A DNA stretch of 16,565 nt from Candidatus Stercoripulliclostridium merdigallinarum (GCA_018714575.1 DVNF01000037.1:1-16565), one strand, 5' to 3'; positions 1-6,848 are shown, counted from the first letter of the stretch. A program made the numbers and translations. Notes: generated by a model not told the origin, from the sequence alone.

Positions 1-195
1 TTCTGGATCAACGCGTTCTTTAAACTGCACGGCGACGCCAAAGTCGACAAGAAGGATCCGTTGGTACAGCAGGTAAAGGAATCGATCGATAACGAATACC
101 TTAGCGGCAGGACTACGGTGATGAGCGACGAGGAATTGGTCGCTTTGATAAAAAAGTGCGACTCCGAGCGCTTTGCCGCATTTGTTGCCGACTAA
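1..195 (+). CDS. C-terminal end of an unrecognised protein (partial)
   Basis: An open frame enters from the left edge in frame 1 and ends at a TAA at 193-195, giving the last 64 residues of a protein. The visible part is hydrophilic and probably helical. It begins FWINAFFKLHG, has the acidic run MSDEELVALIKKC in its second half, and ends FAAFVAD. I see no membrane segment and no motif that identifies a family, so I give no function. The base composition is like its neighbours, and the codon pattern (GAC, TCG, GCG, AAG) matches the rest of the window, which supports real coding. It is separated from the next gene by 104 bp holding a promoter, so it is probably the last gene of an upstream unit. 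Confidence 0.7.
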   Translation, partial: FWINAFFKLHGDAKVDKKDPLVQQVKESIDNEYLSGRTTVMSDEELVALIKKCDSERFAAFVAD

Positions 196-228
196 CGCAT
201 AACTATAAAATTACTAACATTTACCCCC

Positions 229-256
229 TTGAAAAAAATAGGATAGGTGGTAAAAT
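229..256 (+). promoter_or_regulatory. Sigma-A type promoter for the P-loop/thrC/trpS run
   Basis: TTGAAA at 229-234 and TAAAAT at 251-256 are separated by 16 bp. TG at 248-249 gives an extended -10. Transcription would start near 263, at the base of a small GGGAA/TTCCC hairpin (264-278). This is the only convincing promoter before the P-loop gene, and no other is seen before thrC or trpS. Confidence 0.6.
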
Positions 257-299
257 GTATATAGGGAAGATTTTTCCCAAAAAGAAATGAGAGGATATA

Positions 300-737
300 A
301 TGATTAAAATCATCTACGGTTCCAAGGGCACAGGCAAAACAAAGCGTATAATCGATGCCGCAAATTCTTCGATTTCGAAAGAACTCGGAGATATAGTGTT
401 CATAACCGACACCTCGCGTTACATACGCGAAATCAAATATCAGATCAGGTTTACCAACACAAAAGAATGTAAAATAGCTTCCGAAGACGGCTTGTTGGGC
501 TTTATCCAAGGCATGTTGGAAGCAAACTACGACATTCGTTTGTTCTTTATCGACGGCGCGGCGCGCATGATAGGGAAATCGATTCCCGAAATGGGCGACT
601 TTTTCGAGAAATTGAAGGGCATTTCCCACAAGACGGAAGCGACTTTCGTCCTGACCATATCCGCCGACTACGACGAATTGCCGCCGTTTATAAAGGAATT
701 GGTAGAGCCTGAAGAGGTTCCTGCCGCGAAGGAGTAA
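300..737 (+). CDS. Small P-loop ATPase-like protein
   Basis: A 145-residue protein consisting of little more than a P-loop NTPase core. A Walker A motif, GSKGTGKT, lies at residues 7-14 immediately after the first beta strand. A Walker B-like strand, LFFIDG, lies at residues 81-86. The ATG at 300 has an AGAGG ribosome binding site about 5 nt upstream, and the protein begins with the expected MIKIIYG strand. No transmembrane segment, helicase motif or obvious partner-binding domain is visible. The acidic tail (EPEEVPAAKE) is probably disordered. It lies 11 bp upstream of thrC and looks cotranscribed with it. The nucleotide-binding fold is clear, but the substrate and cellular role are not. I recall similar short proteins in Clostridia, but the function is not established to my knowledge. 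Confidence 0.85.
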   Translation: MIKIIYGSKGTGKTKRIIDAANSSISKELGDIVFITDTSRYIREIKYQIRFTNTKECKIASEDGLLGFIQGMLEANYDIRLFFIDGAARMIGKSIPEMGDFFEKLKGISHKTEATFVLTISADYDELPPFIKELVEPEEVPAAKE

Positions 738-748
738 TAGGAGTAATA

Positions 749-2236
749 ATGAAGTTTATCAGCACGCGCGGCGCCGGTCCCGTTACGGGCGAGGAAGCCG
801 TACTTAAAGGTATTGCCGAGGACGGCGGTCTTTATGTACCGTCGTCTTTTCCGCAACTGACGCGGGAAGAGATGGAAAACATGCTTTGGATGGACTATTC
901 GGAGCGTGCTACCTGCATTTTATGCAAATATTTCGACGAAATTCCCGAAGCCGAAATGAAAAGCTATACCGACAGGGCTTATTCGCGTTTTACCGATTCG
1001 GAGCCCGCTCCCGTCATAGATATTGACGGCGAGTCTTATATAATGGAGCTGTTTCACGGTCCGACTCTTGCTTTTAAAGACGTGGCGTTGACGCTGCTGC
1101 CGTACTTGATGACGGCGGCAAGGAAAAGGTTCGCTCACGGCGAAAAGACTTTGATCCTGGTAGCTACTTCCGGCGATACCGGAAAGGCGGCTTTGGAAGG
1201 ATTTAAAAACGTCGAAGGCACCGAAATAGTCGTATTTTATCCTTCGGAAGGCGTCAGCGAGCTGCAAAAGCTGCAAATGCAGACTACCGACGGCAATAAC
1301 ACTCACGTCGTCGGTATCAAAGGCAATTTCGACGACGCTCAGACGGGAGTTAAACGCATATTTACCGACCCCGAATGCAAAGCCGAGTTCGCGAAAATGG
1401 GATACGCTTTGTCCTCCGCAAACTCGATAAATTGGGGCAGGCTGGCTCCGCAGATCGTCTATTATATCTCCGCATACCTGGATTTGGTGGGCGCGGAACA
1501 AATCGATATGGGCGAAAAGGTCAATTTCGTAGTGCCGACGGGCAATTTCGGGAACATTCTGGCGGCGTATTACGCCTATAAAATGGGACTGCCGATAGGG
1601 AAATTGATAGTCGCCAGCAACTCCAACGACGTTTTGACGGAGTTCTTTACCGACGGCAAATACGACGCAAACCGCCCCTTCCATAAGACCATGTCCCCGT
1701 CTATGGATATTTTGGTCAGCTCCAATTTGGAAAGACTGATATTCGAAATGTGCGGCAGAAACCCGGAATTCGTCAGAAATCAAATGGGCGAACTGTCGCG
1801 CTTCGGCATGTATAAAATAGACTTCGACCAAATAGCCGACGAATTTTCTTTGTTCGAGGGATATTCGGCAACCGAAGAGGATACCGCTTCGGCGATAGAC
1901 AACTTTTTCGAAACGCACGATTACCTGTTGGATCCGCATACCGCGGTAGCCGTCAGCGCGTATTATAACTACCTGACCGAAACGGGCGATCCCGCAAAGA
2001 CGGTCATCGTTTCTACGGCTTCGCCGTATAAGTTCGCGCACGACGTTTACAAATCCTTGACCGGTTCGGACGAACCCGATCCTTTTATGGCGGTAAAACG
2101 GCTGAACGGATATACCGGCGTTCCCGTTCCCGACGAGATCGCTTCGTTAAAATATAAGGATCTATTGCATACAGACATCATAGAAAAAGAGGATATGTTG
2201 ACCGAAATTTTCAACGTATTGAAAGAAAATGGATAA
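749..2236 (+). CDS. thrC: Threonine synthase
   Basis: This is a pyridoxal-phosphate enzyme that converts O-phosphohomoserine to threonine and phosphate, the last step of threonine biosynthesis. At 495 residues it matches the long form of the family. The N-terminus (MKFISTRG, then an EDGGLYVP motif at 25-31) is typical. The PLP-binding segment FHGPTLAFKD places the Schiff-base lysine at K110. The phosphate-binding loop ATSGDTGKAALEG follows at about 139-151, and the NFGN motif (VPTGNFGN) is in the middle third. The start at 749 has an AGGAG site at 739-743. It sits 11 bp after the P-loop gene, and its last 8 bases overlap the start of trpS, suggesting translational coupling. I see no T-box or threonine leader upstream. 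Confidence 0.97.
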   Translation: MKFISTRGAGPVTGEEAVLKGIAEDGGLYVPSSFPQLTREEMENMLWMDYSERATCILCKYFDEIPEAEMKSYTDRAYSRFTDSEPAPVIDIDGESYIMELFHGPTLAFKDVALTLLPYLMTAARKRFAHGEKTLILVATSGDTGKAALEGFKNVEGTEIVVFYPSEGVSELQKLQMQTTDGNNTHVVGIKGNFDDAQTGVKRIFTDPECKAEFAKMGYALSSANSINWGRLAPQIVYYISAYLDLVGAEQIDMGEKVNFVVPTGNFGNILAAYYAYKMGLPIGKLIVASNSNDVLTEFFTDGKYDANRPFHKTMSPSMDILVSSNLERLIFEMCGRNPEFVRNQMGELSRFGMYKIDFDQIADEFSLFEGYSATEEDTASAIDNFFETHDYLLDPHTAVAVSAYYNYLTETGDPAKTVIVSTASPYKFAHDVYKSLTGSDEPDPFMAVKRLNGYTGVPVPDEIASLKYKDLLHTDIIEKEDMLTEIFNVLKENG

Positions 2237-3224
2237 AAAGATCATATATTCAGGCATACAACCCACAGGTATCATTACGATCGGAAACTATATCGGAGCC
2301 ATTCAGAATTGGCTGAAATTGCAAAACGATTACGATTGCATATTCGGTATAGCCGATTTACACGCATTGACGGTAAGGCAGGTGCCCGCCGAATACAGAA
2401 AGCGCGCGCTTTCTTTCTTTGCGCAATACATAGCCTGCGGCTTGGATAGCGAAAAAAGCATTCTGTATTTCCAATCCCACGTTGCGGAACACACAGAATT
2501 GCAATGGATACTGAACTGTTTTACTTATATCGGCGAAATGCAGCGCATGACTCAGTTCAAAGACAAAGCCGCAAAGCACGCCGACAATATCAATATGGGG
2601 TTGTTGGATTATCCCGTTTTGATGGCGGCGGATATTCTGTTGTATCAAACCTCGTTGGTGCCCGTAGGCATAGACCAAAAACAGCATTTGGAGATCACGC
2701 GCGATATAGCGATACGGTTTAACAACCTGTATTCGCCGACGTTTACCGTGCCCGAAGCCTATATCGGAGAACACGGAGCAAAAGTATTCAGCTTGCAACA
2801 GCCGGGACAGAAGATGTCCAAATCCGATCCCGACCCGAACGCAGCCGTTTCGATAATCGAGGAACCCGATTCCATTATGAAAAAGTTTCAAAGGGCGGTC
2901 ACCGATTCGGATACCGCGGTCAGATACGATCCCGACAACAAGCCGGGCGTATCCAACTTGATGGTAATCATGTCCGAAATGAGCGGTATGAGCTTGGATG
3001 AGATCGAACGCGTTTACGGCGACAAAGGTTACGCGGCATTTAAAAAAGCTTGCGGCGAAGCCGTAATAGAAAGGTTGAAACCGGTAAAAGCCGAATACGA
3101 CAGACTGATGGGCGACAAGGAATACCTGTTGACGGTGGCAAGGGAAGGCGCCGACAGGGCGCGCCGTATAGCACGTCGCACCTTGCAAAAGGTAAAACGC
3201 AAAATAGGGCTGGTGGAACAATAA
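2229..3224 (+). CDS. trpS: Tryptophanyl-tRNA synthetase
   Basis: Class I aminoacyl-tRNA synthetase that charges tRNA-Trp. The protein is 331 residues, the normal length for the bacterial enzyme. The HIGH-class signature appears as TIGN at residues 17-20 after SGIQPTG. The adenylate-binding region PVGIDQKQHLE is at about 145-154, and the KMSKS loop is exact at 195-199 (GQKMSKSDP). The ATG at 2229 lies inside the end of thrC, overlapping it by 8 bp, so the two are probably coupled. No T-box leader is present because there is no intergenic space. The next gene begins directly after the stop codon. The C-terminus is basic (ARRTLQKVKRKIG), as is common in this family. Confidence 0.97.
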   Translation: MDKKIIYSGIQPTGIITIGNYIGAIQNWLKLQNDYDCIFGIADLHALTVRQVPAEYRKRALSFFAQYIACGLDSEKSILYFQSHVAEHTELQWILNCFTYIGEMQRMTQFKDKAAKHADNINMGLLDYPVLMAADILLYQTSLVPVGIDQKQHLEITRDIAIRFNNLYSPTFTVPEAYIGEHGAKVFSLQQPGQKMSKSDPDPNAAVSIIEEPDSIMKKFQRAVTDSDTAVRYDPDNKPGVSNLMVIMSEMSGMSLDEIERVYGDKGYAAFKKACGEAVIERLKPVKAEYDRLMGDKEYLLTVAREGADRARRIARRTLQKVKRKIGLVEQ

Positions 3225-4088
3225 GTGTTCGGATATATAAAGGTAGATAAGCCTAATATTTTAATCAAAGATTTCAATACTTACAAAGCATATTATTGCG
3301 GGCTGTGTAAATCCATTGGCAAGCAGGCGGGCGAATTGATGCGCCTGGGAGTCAATTACGACATAGCCTTTTTAAGTATATTGGCACATAATTACGAGGA
3401 TCTACAGCCCGAATTCGATATGCAACGTTGTTTTATCCACCCGATAGGCCCTAAGTTTTCGGTGGTTTTAAACGACTCCGTTCAGGAAAGAATAGTTGAC
3501 ATCAACACTATTTTAGGATACTATAAAGTGTATGATGATTTGTCCGATAAGGGCGGAGCAAAGCACCTGGCAGCTAAAAACATTCTGAAGCCGTATTATA
3601 AAAAAGCGGCGAAACGTCTGCCGGAATTGGATGCGGCGTTAAAAAAATGCTTTGCCGAATTGCACGAATTGGAATCGGCAGGAAGCCGCGACGTAGACAA
3701 ACTTTCCAAAACCTCTGCGGATATGCTGGTTGCGGTAGGGCTGGCGGCTTGTAAAAATCCCGACGAACATCTGGTGGCGCTATGCGCCGACCTGGGACGA
3801 TGGATATACGAAATAGACGCCTTCGACGACCTGAAAAAGGACGTTGAAAAAGGCTGTTTCAACCCCTTTGCCGACCACCCGGTGGAGGGCGAGGAATTGG
3901 AAAAACTCAGACAATTCGTGTCCGACAGATTGTTCGGATACATTAAAAACATTCGTGCCGCGTATGATAAAATGCGCATCACCGTCAGCGAAGGACCGCT
4001 GTCAAACATAATATATTTAGGACTTCGCGCCAGGACCGAAGAGGTGCTGAAGTCCGGAGGTATCAAATGCAAAAAGACCCTTTTGTGA
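3225..4088 (+). CDS. DUF5685 family protein
   Basis: A 287-residue protein that I match to the uncharacterised DUF5685 family by its MFGYIK start, the YYCGLCKSIG motif (cysteines 25 and 28) and overall pattern. It starts with GTG directly after the trpS stop codon. It is probably mostly alpha-helical and has no signal peptide. Cysteines at 25, 28, 69, 142, 176, 187, 211 and 282 are numerous for a cytosolic protein. Two aspartate-rich motifs, DDLSD at 104-108 and DAFDDLKKD at 198-206 followed by NPF, resemble the metal-diphosphate-binding pair of squalene/phytoene synthases. That resemblance is my inference, not an established function. It overlaps the next gene by 22 bp, and the trio it starts seems to act together. 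Confidence 0.85.
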   Translation: MFGYIKVDKPNILIKDFNTYKAYYCGLCKSIGKQAGELMRLGVNYDIAFLSILAHNYEDLQPEFDMQRCFIHPIGPKFSVVLNDSVQERIVDINTILGYYKVYDDLSDKGGAKHLAAKNILKPYYKKAAKRLPELDAALKKCFAELHELESAGSRDVDKLSKTSADMLVAVGLAACKNPDEHLVALCADLGRWIYEIDAFDDLKKDVEKGCFNPFADHPVEGEELEKLRQFVSDRLFGYIKNIRAAYDKMRITVSEGPLSNIIYLGLRARTEEVLKSGGIKCKKTLL

Positions 4089-4714
4089 CGCTTGGAGTCG
4101 ACGAATCGGTAACCCAAAACGAACTTTACGAAGCTTATAAGGCTGCTCGCGCGAAGTGGGAAGACAAACGCTTTTCGCCCGGCGAAGTCGGCACGGAAGC
4201 TTGTGAAAAATTGGATGAAATAGAGGAAGCTTATCGCGACGCACAGGACGTTCTAAGCTCCAGGCATTTTATCACGACGGTACAGGACAAGATCGATCAG
4301 GCGGACGCTTTGATCAGAAACCGTCGTTACGACGAAGCTCAAGCGATATTGGACGACGTTTCCGAAAAGACAGCCGAAGTGCATTTCCTGCAATCGGTGA
4401 TCTACTATTCTCAACACCGCTATAACGACGCCGTCACAGAGCTGAAGACCGCCGTTTCCGACGAACCGAACAATACCAAGTACACCAACGCTTTAAAGCA
4501 CATGGAGGAAAAGATGAGAACGCAAGAGGACGGTTATGCGCGTTCCAATGTCTATAATTACCGCGACGACGGCGGCAACGACCGCAGTTATTCCAACGAC
4601 GCCGATTACAGGCGCGGCGGCAGGGGAATGACTCCCTGCGATTGTTGCACCAGCCTGATCTGCGCGGATTGTTGCTGTGAATGCATGGGCGGAGATTTGA
4701 TTAGCTGCTGCTGA
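4067..4714 (+). CDS. J-domain-like protein with TPR-like middle and Cys-rich tail
   Basis: A 215-residue protein. Residues 3-65 read like a DnaJ N-terminal domain (DPFVTLGVDESVTQNELYEAY, then a helix ending KLDEIEEAYRDAQDVL). The HPD tripeptide expected between helices II and III is absent; the region reads WEDKRFSPGE. It therefore may not stimulate a DnaK ATPase. Residues 74-145 look like two TPR-type helical hairpins (ALIRNRRYDEAQAIL, then VIYYSQHRYNDAVTELK). A polar, tyrosine- and arginine-rich linker (about 152-187) precedes a tail with ten cysteines in residues 191-215, including the triple CCC and a terminal CC. The start lies within the DUF5685 gene (22 bp overlap), and the stop shares one base with the next start. 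I recall similar proteins beside DUF5685 in Clostridia. Function unknown. Confidence 0.85.
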   Translation: MQKDPFVTLGVDESVTQNELYEAYKAARAKWEDKRFSPGEVGTEACEKLDEIEEAYRDAQDVLSSRHFITTVQDKIDQADALIRNRRYDEAQAILDDVSEKTAEVHFLQSVIYYSQHRYNDAVTELKTAVSDEPNNTKYTNALKHMEEKMRTQEDGYARSNVYNYRDDGGNDRSYSNDADYRRGGRGMTPCDCCTSLICADCCCECMGGDLISCC

Positions 4715-5259
4715 TGAAACGCCTGCGTTTTTCAGCCGACAGGTTGGCGTTAGCCGGAATAGGCGCCGCAATCAGCTTGGGTGCGGTGATCCTGTCTTTT
4801 TACGTCACGAATCTATCGCTGAGTTTGAATATTTTGGCGGCGTGCGGCATACTGCTGCCGCTGACAAAAAAATACTACCGCGAAGCAATTCTAGCATATG
4901 TCGCCGTGTCCGGACTCGGTGGCATTTTTGCTAATATCCACGTACTTTCTTTTGTTTTGATAGGCGGTTTTTATACTATTCTGACGGTGTTTATGCACAA
5001 TCGCGAGCCTAAAATAAAATGGTATATAACCTATCCGATAAAAGTTGCGTATTCCTGTTTCGTATTCTTTGTCGTATACTATTTGACAGACATATTGGTT
5101 GTAAACTTCGAGGCGTTAAACATCAATATCGAACCGGCGGGATTGTTGTATTTTTTGTTAAACCTGATATTCACGATAGCTTTTTTGCTGTACGACGCGC
5201 TCCTGTTGTGGGGATACAGATACGCCATTCCTTTGGTGGAAAAGATCACAAAAAAATGA
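4714..5259 (+). CDS. Integral membrane protein, five or six helices
   Basis: A 181-residue, strongly hydrophobic protein with probable membrane helices at about 11-31, 36-50, 57-74, 77-95, 107-128 and 143-168, and short charged loops. The N-terminus is basic (MKRLRF), which fits a cytoplasmic N-terminus. The ATG overlaps the stop of the J-like gene (TGATG), so translation is coupled. I see no transporter signature and no catalytic motif. The small size and six-helix layout are reminiscent of ECF-transporter S components, but I cannot support that assignment. It is the last gene before a strong hairpin terminator and probably forms a functional unit with the DUF5685 and J-like proteins. Confidence 0.8.
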   Translation: MKRLRFSADRLALAGIGAAISLGAVILSFYVTNLSLSLNILAACGILLPLTKKYYREAILAYVAVSGLGGIFANIHVLSFVLIGGFYTILTVFMHNREPKIKWYITYPIKVAYSCFVFFVVYYLTDILVVNFEALNINIEPAGLLYFLLNLIFTIAFLLYDALLLWGYRYAIPLVEKITKK

Positions 5260-5290
5260 TTTGATCGAATATAACGTATATAGTCGCTAA

Positions 5291-5321
5291 AAAATTCCCT
5301 GCCGAGTAGGCAGGGAATTTT
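5291..5321. terminator. Perfect-stem bidirectional terminator
   Basis: A 13-bp perfect stem (AAAATTCCCTGCC at 5291-5303, GGCAGGGAATTTT at 5309-5321) with a 5-base GAGTA loop. It is flanked by A-rich sequence on the left and T-rich sequence on the right, so it can terminate transcripts in both directions. It lies between the converging membrane-protein and ArsR-type genes. Confidence 0.9.
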
Positions 5322-5334
5322 AATGTTTTAATAA

Positions 5335-5733
5335 TTATTCTTTTTCGGAATCGAGGTCCGAGTCGGCTTCGGCGGAGTTTTTTCTGGACGGCGGCAAAAT
5401 CTCTATCAAATATCCCGCGCCCACGTTCATCACCGTTTCTACGTGTTCGGAAGCCAGCCTGTAAAATATGATTTTTCCTTCGCGTCGAGTGCTGACCAAA
5501 CCCGCGTCCCTCAGAATTTTCAGCTGGTGGGAAACGGTGGTTTGATTCAACGACAGCAATGTTGCCAGATCCCCCACGCACAGTTCGTCTATTGACAGCG
5601 CCGACAGCATTTTTACACGTGTTACGTCGCAAAACACCGAAAAGAACGCGCACATATCGGCCAGATCCTGATTGGACGGAAGATAGGTGCGCACCAGATC
5701 GCAGGTTTTGACGCTTGCTACCAATTCAGCCAT
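5335..5733 (-). CDS. ArsR/SmtB-family transcriptional regulator
   Basis: A 132-residue winged-helix repressor-type protein. The family core runs from about residue 24 to 112. VTRVKMLSAL precedes the SmtB-like alpha-3 motif ELCVGDLA (51-56). The recognition helix is QTTVSHQLKILRDAGLV (65-80), followed by the beta wing STRREGKIIFYRL. Possible metal-ligand cysteines are C11, C28, C35 and C52. C52 falls where CadC and SmtB carry a metal-ligand cysteine. The alpha-5 zinc site of SmtB looks incomplete here (SEHV and GYLIE instead of DxH and HxxE), so the sensed ligand is uncertain. The acidic tail from about 120 is probably disordered. The start is supported by a TAGGAGG site before the ATG. It is transcribed away from the CCG-repeat microprotein. 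Confidence 0.92.
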   Translation of the reverse strand: MAELVASVKTCDLVRTYLPSNQDLADMCAFFSVFCDVTRVKMLSALSIDELCVGDLATLLSLNQTTVSHQLKILRDAGLVSTRREGKIIFYRLASEHVETVMNVGAGYLIEILPPSRKNSAEADSDLDSEKE

Positions 5734-5811
5734 AATCGCCTCCTAAGATATGCTATTTCCGTAACTAAATCGCTTTAAGGTGCATATTGTAGAAAGAAAA
5801 GAAATATTGTC

Positions 5812-5816
5812 GGAGG
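5812..5816 (+). promoter_or_regulatory. Ribosome binding site deciding the microprotein start
   Basis: GGAGG 5 nt before the GTG at 5822. It favours the shorter 54-residue product over one starting at the earlier in-frame GTG at 5780, which lacks a comparable site. Confidence 0.65.
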
Positions 5817-5821
5817 TGAAC

Positions 5822-5986
5822 GTGTTGCAGAACAATACTTTGGCTTTGCTACTGATAGTGCTGTGTTGCGGTTGCGACGGAGGGTTAAGCAGTAACAACA
5901 ATCAATGCCTGGCGCTGTTGTTGATAGTGCTGTGTTGCGGAGGTTGGCAGAACGGGAACGCGTTCGGAGGTCAGCAAATAGGCTAG
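5822..5986 (+). CDS. Small hydrophobic peptide with duplicated LALLLIVLCCG unit
   Basis: A 54-residue peptide. I chose the GTG at 5822 because GGAGG at 5812-5816 lies 5 nt upstream. A TTG at 5825 would also fit, and a GTG at 5780 has no convincing site. The sequence has two copies of LALLLIVLCCG at residues 7-17 and 30-40, each a short hydrophobic stretch ending in CCG. They are joined by a polar linker (CDGGLSSNNNQC) and followed by a glycine- and asparagine-rich tail. The hydrophobic runs are about 8-10 residues, short for full membrane spans, so they may form a hairpin or associate with the membrane surface. I do not recognise the family. It is divergent from the ArsR-type gene and may be its target; that link is inference only. 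Confidence 0.65.
   Translation: MLQNNTLALLLIVLCCGCDGGLSSNNNQCLALLLIVLCCGGWQNGNAFGGQQIG
5853..5940 (+). repeat. Internal direct repeat within the microprotein gene
   Basis: The 19-base sequence TGATAGTGCTGTGTTGCGG occurs exactly at 5853-5871 and 5922-5940, a 69-base (23-codon) period. The flanking codons for LALLL also match at the protein level but differ at several third positions. This fits a tandem in-frame duplication followed by synonymous drift and protein-level constraint. Confidence 0.9.
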
Positions 5987-6015
5987 TTGACTTTTAAAAC
6001 CCGGCGTTGTAATAT
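5987..6015 (+). promoter_or_regulatory. Promoter of ung
   Basis: TTGACT at 5987-5992, a 17-bp spacer, and TAATAT at 6010-6015: a near-consensus vegetative promoter. It begins on the base after the microprotein stop codon. The expected start point, seven bases past the -10, is about 6022, the A of the ung ATG. Confidence 0.7.
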
Positions 6016-6021
6016 AGTTGC

Positions 6022-6690
6022 ATGGTACACATAGGAAACGATTGGGACGAGGTATTGCGGGAAGCTTTTGCGTCGGATTGGTACGCGGCGCTAAGGCGGT
6101 TTTTAAAGGAAGAGTATTCCCGTTATACCGTATATCCCGATATGCACGACATATTCAACGCCCTAAAAGCGACTGCGTATTCCGCAGTCAAAGTCGTCCT
6201 GTTGGGGCAGGATCCTTATCACAACCCGGGCGAAGCTCACGGTATGTGCTTTTCCGTCAAACCCGGAGTTAAACAGCCGCCGTCGTTGCAGAATATTTTT
6301 AAGGAGCTGAACGACGATTTGGGTATCCCTATTCCGAAGACAGGATACCTGAAACCCTGGGCAGATCAAGGGGTATTATTGTTAAACACCATTCTTACCG
6401 TGCGCCGCGGAGAGGCTTATTCCCACAAAGGAATGGGGTGGGAAAGGTTGACCGATCTGATAATAGAAAAGCTGAACGACAGAAAGGATCCCGTGATATT
6501 TTTGTTGTGGGGAGCGCCGGCGCGTCAGAAAAAAGCTTTGATCACGAACCCGTGGCATTACGTGTTGGAAGCGCCGCACCCATCGCCGCTTTCGGCTTAT
6601 TCCGGATATTTCGGTTGCAAGCATTTTTCAAAGGCGAACGCCATATTGTTTTCTTTGGGTAAAGCTCCCATAGATTGGCGCATAGAATAA
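6022..6690 (+). CDS. ung: Uracil-DNA glycosylase, family 1
   Basis: This enzyme removes uracil from DNA by cleaving the N-glycosidic bond, starting base excision repair. The protein is 222 residues, normal for the family. The water-activating loop GQDPYHNPGEAHG is at 62-74 with the general base D64. The PPSLQNIFKEL segment is at 86-96, the LLWG strand at 161-164, and the minor-groove loop HPSPLS at 186-191, with the catalytic histidine H186. The start MVHIGNDWDEVL matches the usual N-terminus of Ung proteins, so I keep the ATG at 6022 although no Shine-Dalgarno sequence precedes it. A strong promoter places the transcript start on this codon. It is apparently transcribed alone and is followed by a hairpin. 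Confidence 0.96.
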   Translation: MVHIGNDWDEVLREAFASDWYAALRRFLKEEYSRYTVYPDMHDIFNALKATAYSAVKVVLLGQDPYHNPGEAHGMCFSVKPGVKQPPSLQNIFKELNDDLGIPIPKTGYLKPWADQGVLLLNTILTVRRGEAYSHKGMGWERLTDLIIEKLNDRKDPVIFLLWGAPARQKKALITNPWHYVLEAPHPSPLSAYSGYFGCKHFSKANAILFSLGKAPIDWRIE

Positions 6691-6741
6691 ATGCTTTGGC
6701 GCCGTTTTGGCAAAAAAAATTCAGGCAGGTATCGAACGAAG

Positions 6742-6759
6742 TCCCCGATTTTTCGGGGA
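6742..6759 (+). terminator. Probable terminator after ung
   Basis: TCCCCGA (6742-6748), a TTTT loop and TCGGGGA (6753-6759) form a 7-bp perfect stem, followed by a modest T-rich run (TTTCCTATT). It lies between ung and the nadE promoter. The U tract is weak, so termination may be partial. Confidence 0.55.
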
Positions 6760-6766
6760 TTTCCTA

Positions 6767-6795
6767 TTGTAAGGCGCGCGTGAGTATGTTATAAT
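6767..6795 (+). promoter_or_regulatory. Extended -10 promoter of nadE
   Basis: TTGTAA at 6767-6772, a 17-bp spacer and a perfect TATAAT at 6790-6795, with TG at 6787-6788 making an extended -10. The spacer starts with GGCGCGCGTG, a 10-mer that recurs before the hydC promoter. The leader runs about 47 nt to the nadE ATG. Confidence 0.75.
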
Positions 6796-6848
6796 AAATA
6801 ATAAAATTTAATAAGGAGCGGCGCGATCGCGTCGAAAGCTTAAGGATT

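Noticed and set aside
749..760. T-box or attenuator controlling thrC or trpS
   Set aside because: The gaps before both genes are 11 bp and an overlap, leaving no room, and the 104-bp region upstream of the operon shows no T-box features.
920..2041. Long minus-strand open frame opposite thrC
   Set aside because: It lies entirely antisense to a clear threonine synthase, has no family resemblance and no ribosome binding site. It is a by-product of the codon bias.
2358..3221. Long minus-strand open frame opposite trpS
   Set aside because: Antisense shadow of tryptophanyl-tRNA synthetase; composition rich in F, H, Q and R with no motif.
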